A stretch of DNA of 60,409 bases from Candidatus Pacearchaeota archaeon (GTDB lineage: Archaea > Nanobdellota > Nanobdellia > Pacearchaeales > GW2011-AR1), in NCBI GenBank assembly GCA_018304025.1, contig JAGVXA010000002.1:1-60409 (forward strand), in the 5' to 3' direction. The position numbers and the translations under genes are program-made. Shown piece after piece: positions 33,953-42,876 of this stretch. Every line of letters begins with the position of its first letter. Position 1 is the stretch's first letter. The notes beneath the pieces were generated by a model. The model saw only the letters and a program-made list of their open reading frames with translations. It searched no databases and had not been told where the DNA came from.

Positions 33953-36900
33953 TTAAATATTTCTTTTTTGGAGTGCTCTCTTGAAAATTGTATAAATGTT
34001 TCTTGAGTCTTTGTTCAAGAGATTTGCGACTGCTGAATTTGTCATGCCGGAGTTTCTTAAATTAGCGACGAGAGATTCTGAAATACTGAGATTTCTATTT
34101 GAGAAGATTTTTATTGAAATGAATATTGCTTTTGCGGATATTTGGAATTTGGATTGTTTTTTGATGGAAGCGTTTCTGTAATTTATCCAAATTGTTCTTT
34201 GGTTTCTGTTCAGCAGTTGGGCGATTTGGCTATATGAAAGGTTTTGGTTTTCTTTCAAATATTTTGTCAGGGCTTCTGCAGGACTTATTCCTTGCGCGAA
34301 AATTTCTGCAGGTATTTTGATTTCTTCTCTTGCTGCCTGGTATTCTTCTTTTAATCTTTCTTCGACTAATTCAAGAATTTCTTCTTTTTGCTTCTTCAAT
34401 TTTTCTTCGACTAATTCAAGAATTTCTTTCTTTGATTTTTTCTTTTTACGCCGCGGAATTACGACAAGCGCGAGCGCGAAGTAAATGTCGATTTCCCACG
34501 CAGTGCCTCCAACTGACGGCGAGGTGGAGAAACTTTCAGCTGGAAGTCCGGATGGAACTTGGTTCAAGCAAAAATAAATATCCTTTTCTGTTATCGTTGG
34601 GGATGGGGGGCCTGTTGGAAGCAATTGGAATGATTGTACTGATTGCACACTACTGTGTGCTAATACTGTGTCGTCTTCTACATCGCATGCTGTTGTTTCT
34701 GATTTGGCTGAAAAACTATCTGCCGGAATATTTTCTGATTGAGCTAAGTCGTAGCGAAGATTAAATGCTTCTATCGATAAACTGTTCAGTTCTATGTTTC
34801 CGGTATTTCTTACTTGAAGAGGAGATTCAGAAGGAACTGGCGTTGTTTGCCCGGAAACTACGTTTTGCCAGTTTAATGATTGCGGAGGAAGAATTTCAAA
34901 ACTATAGAAAGGAAGCACTTCGAATTGTTCAAAGTATTCATCGCTTACGGAATTTTCTGAGAGCATAAGATGTACATTCCAGTCTATTGCAGGCTCGTCC
35001 CAGTATTTCATAAATACTGTGCAGGTGTATACTAAGTAATCTGTCATATCAGTTTCAAAATTGCATGAACCTGCTCTTACGGTTTGTTCTGTTCTATCCA
35101 GTGTGAAGCCGGCGAAAAGAACTGCTGAGGGGGAAGCAACGACGTCAACTTGGAAATTTACTTCAACGTCTTCTTCGGCAATATTTTTTTCTGCAAAATC
35201 CACTGGGTTGAGATTTCTGACGCGAAGTATGAACGGGTCGGTTTCTTTTCCTATTTTATATACAGAGTATCCTGGAGATGCAGGTATAGTGAAATTTATA
35301 TTTTCTGTAGTTTCGTTAAAAGTTTCTGGCTGGATGTTTGTGCAGTCTGTGCAGTTCCTTCCGTTTCTTAAGATTTGAAAAGGAGATGTTAGATTTACAG
35401 CAGGATAATTGTAGAGAGAAATTCTTGCTGATTTGCCTAAGCCGGAGTTGGCTTCTGCGTCGATTGAAATTCTGTTGTGCCTAATATTAACTTCTCTGCT
35501 TAGTTCGTTTCCTTCTCCAGAGATTCCTTCTAAGAATCGGATTTTTCCTTCGTTTGTATCTTCAAATATAACTTTGTTTCCTGCGAAACTGTATTTTTTC
35601 AGAATCATGTCGATTAATGTTGTGTTTTCAAGGGCTGATGACGAGGACAAAACAATATCTTTAGAGAAAGCGCCCGTTACACTAATGTTTTTGAATACAT
35701 TCTTGCTTGAGTCATCTTCAGTTGAACTTCCACTCATATAAATTGCATTTAGTGAAGAACTTTCGATTCTTCCCTGCGAGAAAAGATTGTTTGCACTATG
35801 GTCAACATTTATTCCATCGTAATTATTATTTGCTGTGATATTTGTGAACGTGTTATTTGGACTAAAATAAATATACATTCCGAAAAGGGAGTTGTCATTT
35901 GCCGTGATGTCTGCGAGGAAATTATTAGAACTGCCGACAAAATAAATTCCATCGTAATTATTATTTGCTGTGATATTTGAAAGAGTATTGTTCGAGCTAG
36001 AATGAAAGTACAGACCGAAAAAATAATTATCGTTCGCTGTGACGTCTATAAGCGTGTTGTTGCTAGAACTGCTTGAAAGGTAAATTCCGTCGAGATTATT
36101 AGAAACATTGACAGATTGTATGGCGGAATTGTTCACGCTTTCAAAATAAATTCCTGCGCTATTGTAGATGCTTCCAAAATCAGATATTGTTGTGTTTAGG
36201 ATAATTATATTTACGCGTCCTGTTGCATATATTCCGTAATCTGTTCCGGAACTATCGCCTTTAATTGCGTATTTGTTTCCGTTTAATGTAATATTGTCTG
36301 CTTCAATAGTCAAACATGTTCCTGTTGTTTGAATGTCATTGGCTAAGTAATAGCATCTGTTTGGCAGAGTTATTTGTGATGCGCCTTGGTCGCATTGAGT
36401 TATTGGGATGCAAGGAGGTAAAATTGTTACTGTTCTTTGTTCTGTTGAATTTAGATTTCCTATTGCGTCAACTGCGTATGCTTTGAATGTGTGCGCTCTC
36501 TCTGGTAATTCTGTGAATTCATTATAATATTGGTATTTTGTCGCGTTGTAGAGAGATTGGATTTCTGGTCCTGAGAGAGAACGATTGAATACCATTAATT
36601 CATCAAGGATGCCGTTGAATTCATGCTGATGATCGCTTCCTCCGCATCTGCCTATTAAAAAGCCATAACCTTCAGTGATTAGATTATTTGAAGTTCCATC
36701 TTCTATACCGTCTAGATATAATGTTTGTCTGGAATTTTCATAAGTAAAAGTAGCGTGGTACCATACTCCGGGCTGCAGAGTTGTGGCGCCAGCAAGGTAA
36801 TTACCGCTCATCTGAGCAACTAATCTTCGGTTCAAAACATAAAACTGTCTGCCGCCGCTATTAAAAATTTGGTCTTCGGTTGTGTCGTCAACTGCTCTTT

Positions 36901-39900
36901 TTATCCACGCAGAATATGTAAATTGCGGAGAACTAGTCAGGCTTTGTTTAGGATTCCCAATTCGAATAACATTATTCATTCCTAAAAATTCAAAACCACC
37001 TCCGAATTTTCCTTCTTTTACAGGTCCGATTTTAGAAGAATCTACGATAACAACTGTTCCGTTATTTTCATTTCCGCTCCAGTCATATACAAATGTGTCA
37101 TTTTCTTTGACAGAAGAATCGTTGTCGAGTCTCCACCAGCCGACTAATGACTTATCAAAATCATTCAAGACGTAATGCTCTCCGTTGTTGTCTGCTGAAG
37201 AAACATTTATGATAATGGAGTTTGTGTTTCGCGCTGAAGCGTTTGCAGGAGTATCTCCGACGAAAGAGATATTTGGAGCAGTTACATCGGGTGTTGTTAC
37301 TGTTCTTTGTTCTGTTGAATTTAGATTTCCTGCCAAATCAACAGCATAAGACTTGAATGTGTGCGCTCCCTCTGGCAAGTTTGTGAAGGTATTGTAATAC
37401 TGGTGTGCCGAAGCGCTATATAATGTTGCAATCTCATCTGCTGATAATATTCTGTTGAAAATTAGGACTTCGTCAATTGAGCCATTGAAGTAATATCTAC
37501 TTCCGTCGTCTTCGCTTCCTATTGAATTGCTTGTTGATGTTGTTGCAGGTGTTCTTTGCTGACCGAACTCTACAATGCTACTTCCGATTATTTGACCGTC
37601 TAAGTATATGCTTATGTTTCCTGTAGCATAATTTATTGTTCCGACGATGTGTTGCCATTTGTTTTCAACTGCGCCGTTTGTTTGAAAGCTAAGCAGGCCG
37701 CCACCATCTATTGCTCGTGCGGCAACTTTTATATCATCTGTATTTCCTACTTCTATTGATGCTCTTGTGGATTTTGTCGGTAAAACAGAATTAATCGAAA
37801 TTGCTACAATGACATTACCCTCTGTTGAATGGATTTTTTTAGGATATACCCATGCAGATAATGTTGCACTACTGACATTAGATAGTATGTCGAGTCCTGT
37901 TCCAAGCCCGACATAGTCTCCATTTCCGTAGAATTCAAATGCTTTGCCGAACTTTCCGTTAGGAGTTTGCGCAGAGTTGCCCATTGCTGTTCCATTGTTG
38001 CTCTTGTTGCTTAGGTCTATTATTTTGGTTCCATCAATGTCATCCATTCTCCACCAGCCGACTAATGATTTATCAAAATCATTCAAGACATAATGCTCTC
38101 CGTTGTCGTCGGCTGAAGAAACATTTACGACGAAAGAATTTGTTGATAATAAGGAGTTGTTTGCAGGAGTATCTCCGACGAAAGAGATATTTGGAGCTAT
38201 AGGGTCTTCTCCGATGCTATAATTGCTCCAGCTCGTTACATTGAATATAACTGTATCTGCGTTTAATGGCGTGAAAGCGTAACAGTCTGTGCAGGGCATT
38301 CCATCTCTTAATATTGTCGGTCCTTTGAAATTTGCTCCGGGAGAATTGTAGAGAGTTATGTTTGCTGTTCTGTTTAAGCCAGGCGTAATTAAAGATTCAA
38401 CTGTGACTGAATTATTTTCGATTCTTATATCGTTGCTTAAATTTGAATTACTGCCTGTTACGTCCTGATAAAAATAAACTTCTCCATATTCAGATTTCTT
38501 GACACTTATAGTGCCTGTTAAATAATATCCTGCTATTGAACTGTCTATTACATTCGTTCCATTTACATAACTCCAAATACCGCCAGGGCTAATTCCAGTG
38601 ACATTTTTTAGAGTGATGTTGTTTGAATATATGTAAATACGATTATTTGTTATAGTATTTTCTATTAAATTATTTGGAGAACCAGAAAGCCAAAATGCTC
38701 CGTACGCATCATTCATAATAATATTGCCGGAAAAATTATTATTTTGCGAGTTGTCTGTCCAGATTGCTTTGTGTACGTTGCTGTACATGCGATTGTTTTT
38801 TACAACAGTATAATCTACACCGTTAAAATACATGCCAGTGTACTGCCTGCTAATTGAATTATTAAATATAAAAGAATAGTCAGCTCCTTGGAGATAAATT
38901 CCTCTGCCGCTGGATGCGATGCCCATAGTAATGTTGCAATTCTTTACTGTAGTATTCGGCTGGTTTGAATAAACTCCTGCAACCGGGTTCGTGCTTTTGA
39001 TTGAATATCCTTTGCAATCCAATGTAATATTTTGCGCGGAAATAGTAATACAAGGAGCGGTTAAACCGTTGTTTATAATATTCGCATTCATCTCGTATGT
39101 GGTGTTTGATTCAGAGAGCGTGTCGCATTCGAATACAGATGATTTGTTTATTGTGACAAATCTCTGCTCTGTTGAATTTAGATTTCCTGCTGTGTCAACG
39201 GCGTATGCTTTGAATGTATGGTTTCTTCCTTGTAAACTTGTAAATTCATTGTAATACTTATTTGTAGACGCTTCATACAACGCCGAGATTTCACTGACAG
39301 ATAATGTTCTATTAAATAACGAAACATCGTCAATTATGCCGTTGAAGTATGCTGTGGACCAAGAGGAATCGTAAATGCCTGCTTCACCAATATAAAAGTT
39401 TCCTGTTTCTGTTGCTCCGCAAGAAGCAACCATATCAAATAGAGGTTCTGTTTTATCAAATACTCCATTTATATAAAGCGACATAGCTTCAGAACTAGGT
39501 ACGTAAACAAAAGTAATAAGTGTCCATTCGTTTAGAGGAATATTTTGGGTGCTTGTAATTCTGCTTGTGCCATCATACTGAGGTTCGCCGAGTCCGCTAA
39601 GAAAATTCAGTTTATTGTTGCCGTCTAAGTAAATTGAATGCATTCCGCAATCGTAGCTGTCTAATTCTGAATAATAATTAATTATTCCGCCCTCACTTTC
39701 AGGATAAATCCACATTGCCCATGTAAAAGCAGAAATACTAAACGGATAAGGCGCATTTTCTGTTGTTATATAATCTCCACTGCCATCAAAACTAAATCCT
39801 TTTCCGAACTTACCTTCGTTAGTCTGCGCAGCATCACCGCCTTTAGTTCCGTTATTGCTCCAGATACTTAGGTCAACAATGTCCCCAAAACTATTGAGGT

Positions 39901-41794
39901 CGTCCATTCTCCACCACCCCGCTAATGATTTATCAAAATCATTCAAGACGTAATGCTCTCCGTTGTCATCTGCAGAGGAAACATTAACTATAATTGAACC
40001 TGTTCTTTGTGTTGAATTATTAACTGGCGTATCTCCTACGAAAGAAATATTTGGAGAAGTTGTATCAGAAGTATTAACAGGGTCCACAATATAATCGATT
40101 TGAATTTCTCCGTCGAGGATTTTCAAATCAAATGTGTCCTGCTGGTTTTGAAGAGAGGTTAGCAGGACTTTGTTGTATTCGTCGCTGTTTATCGAGGCAA
40201 ATTCAGCGATTAGTTCATTGCTGTTTATTTCATAGATTTCGATTCTTGGGCTGCCGGAAATTATTCTTGGGAAAATTGTTATATCTTTTGTGCTGTCTAA
40301 TTTTTGCTCGAATGTGACTCTGACGTAGTGAGCTGAAGGGATGGCGCTTGTCCAGTTGTTGTCCTGTGATTTTACCTGCTCGTAAATGTCCTCGATAAAA
40401 GTCCGGTTAGAATCAAGATGCTCTGCTTTTGTTATGAAGATTATTTCGTAGATTTGCTCGCTTAGATATGGGACTGTCCACTCTATGTAATCTATGAATT
40501 TGTCTTCGTCTAAATCGTAGGCGGTAAATTGGACTTGCTCTCTTCCTTCTGTTGTTCTGTAAAGCCGCATTTTATTTTGCTGAGTTACTGGAATGATGTT
40601 TGGCAGTTCTGTGTACGCTAAAACATCCTGATAATGAATTTCATCAGGGCCTGTAATTGTAATTTTTTTTCCGTTCGGAATTTCCTGCTCAACTGCCTGC
40701 GGAGCTTCGGTTGTGTATTCAACTGCAATTTCTTTTTCTCCGGACTCTACTAGATTTTTCAAATCTATTACTTTCTCGGTTTCTGTTTGGATTGTATTAT
40801 TTTGGATTTCGTCTTCGTAAATAGCTGAGCCGGTTACCGAAGATTTTGTGAAGACACTAAAGATTTTTGCTAAGATGAGTAGAATTTTTTTCAAGAAGGA
40901 TTGTTTTTCTGCTTGGGGAGAAAACTGGATTTGCGGTTCGAGAAATTCTTTTCTGTCTGCTTGAGTTATTGATTTTTCGTATTGCTCTTTTTGGGCGAAG
41001 GCTTGATTGACTTCTTCGCCTGTTTTTATTGAGATGTCCTGAGATTGCAGAGGAATTTCTACTGTTAGATTTTGGGAAGGGTCTTTCACGTCGATAGTTT
41101 TTATCCATTTTACCGGGCGGTTGATTACTGCCTTGTATTGGATTGCTGTTGTGTTTGGCTGGATTTTTTGTTCTGGGATTGATTCGGGGAGGGAAATATT
41201 TTCTTCTGGCTGTTTTTCGGTTGTTTGATTTGGAATTGCTTCTGGGATTGTGATGTTTATTTCAGTAATGTTTTTTTCTGGAATTGTGATATTTTCTTCT
41301 AGAGAGGGTTCTGGGGCAGTGGCATTTTCTTCTACTGTTGGTTCTGGAACTGTGATGTTTTCTTCTAGACTTGGAATTTGTTCTTCAATTGTTTGATTTG
41401 GAATTGTCTCATTTTCTTCTGGGCTGAAAAATAATTTTGTTTGAGGAGAACTAAGAAATATTGCGGATAGGATAATGACGGCGAGAATAGGAAGGAATAT
41501 CAGCGCGATTTTTTTGACTGCTCGTTTTTTTGACTGCTCGTTCAATTTTTCAAGGAGAGTTTGACTTTGCTGAATATATTTGTCGTAATAATTAACCCAT
41601 TGTTCAGGAGTTTTTGTTTGAAATACTTTTTTTATTTCTTCGTTGTATTGACTGTAGGAAAGTTCGCCGATTTGATATTTGACGACGAGCTTTTGAACTA
41701 TGCTTTCTGTTTTTTTCTTGTTTTGTTCTGCTGTCTGAATTCTTCTTAGAAGCTCTTCTTTTTTCGCCTTTGATTCGTTTATTTTTTTTACCAT
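33953..41794 (-). CDS. Giant surface protein with LamG and beta-helix domains and cytoplasmic HTH tail
   Basis: 2613 residues. Cytoplasmic coiled-coil N-terminus (1-92), membrane helix at 96-114, a Glu/Pro/Asn/Ile stalk (124-215), then extracellular domains: a TGSAI segment (~320), LamG 1 (~585-790), beta-helix 1 of NosD type (~880-1100), LamG 2 (~1200-1490), LamG 3 (~1505-1790), beta-helix 2 (~1800-2080), and a beta-domain (~2185-2440) homologous to the 32520 protein. A short hydrophobic stretch IYFALALVVIPRRKKKKSKK precedes a C-terminal helical part with two HTH motifs: LSYSQIAQLLNRNQRTIWIN and GMTNSAVANLLNKDSRNIYT. All three LamG units open with SFVGDTP ... HYVLNDFDKSL. A sensor-adhesin with an internal DNA-binding tail is inference. 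Confidence 0.85.
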   Translation of the reverse strand: MVKKINESKAKKEELLRRIQTAEQNKKKTESIVQKLVVKYQIGELSYSQYNEEIKKVFQTKTPEQWVNYYDKYIQQSQTLLEKLNEQSKKRAVKKIALIFLPILAVIILSAIFLSSPQTKLFFSPEENETIPNQTIEEQIPSLEENITVPEPTVEENATAPEPSLEENITIPEKNITEINITIPEAIPNQTTEKQPEENISLPESIPEQKIQPNTTAIQYKAVINRPVKWIKTIDVKDPSQNLTVEIPLQSQDISIKTGEEVNQAFAQKEQYEKSITQADRKEFLEPQIQFSPQAEKQSFLKKILLILAKIFSVFTKSSVTGSAIYEDEIQNNTIQTETEKVIDLKNLVESGEKEIAVEYTTEAPQAVEQEIPNGKKITITGPDEIHYQDVLAYTELPNIIPVTQQNKMRLYRTTEGREQVQFTAYDLDEDKFIDYIEWTVPYLSEQIYEIIFITKAEHLDSNRTFIEDIYEQVKSQDNNWTSAIPSAHYVRVTFEQKLDSTKDITIFPRIISGSPRIEIYEINSNELIAEFASINSDEYNKVLLTSLQNQQDTFDLKILDGEIQIDYIVDPVNTSDTTSPNISFVGDTPVNNSTQRTGSIIVNVSSADDNGEHYVLNDFDKSLAGWWRMDDLNSFGDIVDLSIWSNNGTKGGDAAQTNEGKFGKGFSFDGSGDYITTENAPYPFSISAFTWAMWIYPESEGGIINYYSELDSYDCGMHSIYLDGNNKLNFLSGLGEPQYDGTSRITSTQNIPLNEWTLITFVYVPSSEAMSLYINGVFDKTEPLFDMVASCGATETGNFYIGEAGIYDSSWSTAYFNGIIDDVSLFNRTLSVSEISALYEASTNKYYNEFTSLQGRNHTFKAYAVDTAGNLNSTEQRFVTINKSSVFECDTLSESNTTYEMNANIINNGLTAPCITISAQNITLDCKGYSIKSTNPVAGVYSNQPNTTVKNCNITMGIASSGRGIYLQGADYSFIFNNSISRQYTGMYFNGVDYTVVKNNRMYSNVHKAIWTDNSQNNNFSGNIIMNDAYGAFWLSGSPNNLIENTITNNRIYIYSNNITLKNVTGISPGGIWSYVNGTNVIDSSIAGYYLTGTISVKKSEYGEVYFYQDVTGSNSNLSNDIRIENNSVTVESLITPGLNRTANITLYNSPGANFKGPTILRDGMPCTDCYAFTPLNADTVIFNVTSWSNYSIGEDPIAPNISFVGDTPANNSLLSTNSFVVNVSSADDNGEHYVLNDFDKSLVGWWRMDDIDGTKIIDLSNKSNNGTAMGNSAQTPNGKFGKAFEFYGNGDYVGLGTGLDILSNVSSATLSAWVYPKKIHSTEGNVIVAISINSVLPTKSTRASIEVGNTDDIKVAARAIDGGGLLSFQTNGAVENKWQHIVGTINYATGNISIYLDGQIIGSSIVEFGQQRTPATTSTSNSIGSEDDGSRYYFNGSIDEVLIFNRILSADEIATLYSASAHQYYNTFTNLPEGAHTFKSYAVDLAGNLNSTEQRTVTTPDVTAPNISFVGDTPANASARNTNSIIINVSSADNNGEHYVLNDFDKSLVGWWRLDNDSSVKENDTFVYDWSGNENNGTVVIVDSSKIGPVKEGKFGGGFEFLGMNNVIRIGNPKQSLTSSPQFTYSAWIKRAVDDTTEDQIFNSGGRQFYVLNRRLVAQMSGNYLAGATTLQPGVWYHATFTYENSRQTLYLDGIEDGTSNNLITEGYGFLIGRCGGSDHQHEFNGILDELMVFNRSLSGPEIQSLYNATKYQYYNEFTELPERAHTFKAYAVDAIGNLNSTEQRTVTILPPCIPITQCDQGASQITLPNRCYYLANDIQTTGTCLTIEADNITLNGNKYAIKGDSSGTDYGIYATGRVNIIILNTTISDFGSIYNSAGIYFESVNNSAIQSVNVSNNLDGIYLSSSSSNNTLIDVTANDNYFFGLYFHSSSNNTLSNITANNNYDGIYFVGSSNNFLADITANDNSLFGMYIYFSPNNTFTNITANNNYDGINVDHSANNLFSQGRIESSSLNAIYMSGSSTEDDSSKNVFKNISVTGAFSKDIVLSSSSALENTTLIDMILKKYSFAGNKVIFEDTNEGKIRFLEGISGEGNELSREVNIRHNRISIDAEANSGLGKSARISLYNYPAVNLTSPFQILRNGRNCTDCTNIQPETFNETTENINFTIPASPGYSVYKIGKETDPFILRVRNLNPVDFAEKNIAEEDVEVNFQVDVVASPSAVLFAGFTLDRTEQTVRAGSCNFETDMTDYLVYTCTVFMKYWDEPAIDWNVHLMLSENSVSDEYFEQFEVLPFYSFEILPPQSLNWQNVVSGQTTPVPSESPLQVRNTGNIELNSLSIEAFNLRYDLAQSENIPADSFSAKSETTACDVEDDTVLAHSSVQSVQSFQLLPTGPPSPTITEKDIYFCLNQVPSGLPAESFSTSPSVGGTAWEIDIYFALALVVIPRRKKKKSKKEILELVEEKLKKQKEEILELVEERLKEEYQAAREEIKIPAEIFAQGISPAEALTKYLKENQNLSYSQIAQLLNRNQRTIWINYRNASIKKQSKFQISAKAIFISIKIFSNRNLSISESLVANLRNSGMTNSAVANLLNKDSRNIYTIFKRALQKRNI
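37131..39970 (-). repeat. Three long DNA repeats at LamG starts of the giant gene
   Basis: Blocks near 37131-37195, 38045-38110 and 39905-39970 are almost identical over about 60 nt (e.g. gacttatcaaaatcattcaa and flanks), each encoding HYVLNDFDKSLxGWWR. The LamG units are recent duplications or are kept alike by recombination. Confidence 0.75.
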
Positions 41795-41943
41795 TTCATT
41801 TCATAAAATAAAGAAAAGGGTTGTCTCGGGAGAAAGATTCTCCAGGGTGTGTTGAGACAACCCTTTTCTTTGAAAATTAATTGCGAGAATGATACATGCG
41901 GAGCTATGGAGATGACTACTAACAGAAGAATTATTTCGTTCAT
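41788..41943 (-). CDS. 51-residue leader peptide ORF overlapping the giant gene start
   Basis: ATG at 41941-41943 follows gggagaaag, a plausible ribosome site. The frame encodes MNEIILLLVVISIAPHVSFS then QLIFKEKGC and ends FYEMKW, with TAA at 41788-41790. The stop overlaps the giant gene's ATG (ATGGTAA). The first 20 residues look like a signal peptide. The gene contains a 17-bp inverted repeat. It may be a leader peptide controlling the surface operon, or a small secreted peptide. Confidence 0.45.
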   Translation of the reverse strand: MNEIILLLVVISIAPHVSFSQLIFKEKGCLNTPWRIFLPRQPFSLFYEMKW

Positions 41944-41966
41944 TTTCTTTCTCCCTTACACACCCT
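41811..41966 (-). promoter_or_regulatory. 17-bp stem with pseudoknot-capable loop upstream of the giant gene
   Basis: aagaaaagggttgtctc (41811-41827) pairs perfectly with 41854-41870. Within its 26-nt loop are gggagaaag (41828-41836) and agggtgtgt (41844-41852). These are complementary to ctttctccc (41947-41955) and acacaccct (41958-41966) near the 5' end of the transcript. In RNA sense the order is A-B-stem-A'-B'-stem, so loop and leader can form a pseudoknot that would hide the leader ORF's ribosome site. Confidence 0.6.
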
Positions 41967-42101
41967 GTAAGTTACTTAATATGTGTGAGATATTGTTTAT
42001 AAATGTTGGTATTTTTAGTATTTTTAATACTTAATATGTATGATTGGTTTAAACGCGATTGGACTAGAAAATTTTATTAATTCGGTTTGTTTCAGGAAAA
42101 G

Positions 42102-42497
42102 ATGGATGACTGGACAATTGTCGGAATAATCTTGATTGTTTTGGTTGTGACAGCTGGCGGACTGATGATTCTTAGATGGGATGAAGATGGTTGGATTCAG
42201 GATTCGCGAGGAGTTTGGATTAAACACGGACAGCCTTCTAAAATTCCAGAATATGTTTTGGAGCAACGGGAATTAATTGATTCTGCTTTGCGATTGTATT
42301 CGGATTTGATACTGGCTGGAACTGAAATTAACAGCCAATGCCTCGGAGTTATTGGAGATTACGCTGTTGATATTGTGCATGTTCCGCGTTCAGAGGGAGA
42401 TGATTTAGTTGAGAACCAGTGTTCTGCTTTTAGAAATGGAGAGGTTTCGCATTTTATTGAGATGGATAAAAAAGGGAATATTGTCAGGGTTGTTTAA
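42102..42497 (+). CDS. Single-pass membrane protein of unknown function
   Basis: 131 residues from ATG 42102. Membrane helix at about 5-24 (VGIILIVLVVTAGGLMIL), then an outside or inside soluble domain opening RWDEDGWIQDSRGVWIKHGQ and containing two Cys. The soluble part has alternating strands and helices with no known motif. An in-frame TTG at 42087 would add five residues; ATG is preferred. Followed by a large nested repeat. Confidence 0.65.
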   Translation: MDDWTIVGIILIVLVVTAGGLMILRWDEDGWIQDSRGVWIKHGQPSKIPEYVLEQRELIDSALRLYSDLILAGTEINSQCLGVIGDYAVDIVHVPRSEGDDLVENQCSAFRNGEVSHFIEMDKKGNIVRVV

Positions 42498-42509
42498 AAT
42501 TTGATTTTT

Positions 42510-42841
42510 ATGCGTCGCAATTGGACTCGCTAAATTAATCTTCTCGGTGCGCAAATTGGACTTGCCTGTTCTTGCGGCTGGCAAGTCTTATCGTTAACAG
42601 CTCACTCCGTTCGCTGGTGCGCACCGAGTAATTGCTTCGCTGACAATTGCGAGTCTTATCTGTAAAATTTGCTCTTGATGCGTCGCAATTGGACTCGCTG
42701 ACAATTGCGAGTCTTATCTGTAAAATTTGCTCTTGATGCGTCGCAATTGGACTCGCTGACAATTGCGAGTCTTATCTGTAAAATTCGCTCCGCGAATTTA
42801 GCGACGCATCAATTTAGCGACGCATCAATTTAGCGACGCAC
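42510..42841. repeat. Triple-nested three-way-junction repeat
   Basis: Three copies of the same unit lie inside one another: left arms at 42511-42518, 42675-42686 and 42733-42744 (ttgatgcgtcgc), right arms in reverse order at 42801-42812, 42817-42828 and 42833-42840 (gcgacgcatcaa). The left halves repeat with a 58-bp period. Hairpin 1 of the outer unit also holds a fourth unit (42544-42627, arms tcggtgcgc / gcgcaccga). It occupies the gap between two convergent genes. Confidence 0.9.
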
Positions 42842-42876
42842 AGAATCTATTTCGCAAATTTTCCGCGTCGTTGAAC

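Noticed and set aside
42535-42762. 75-codon minus-strand reading frame
   Set aside because: It is entirely inside nested repeats and translates the palindromic units (repeats of the same peptide); no start signals.
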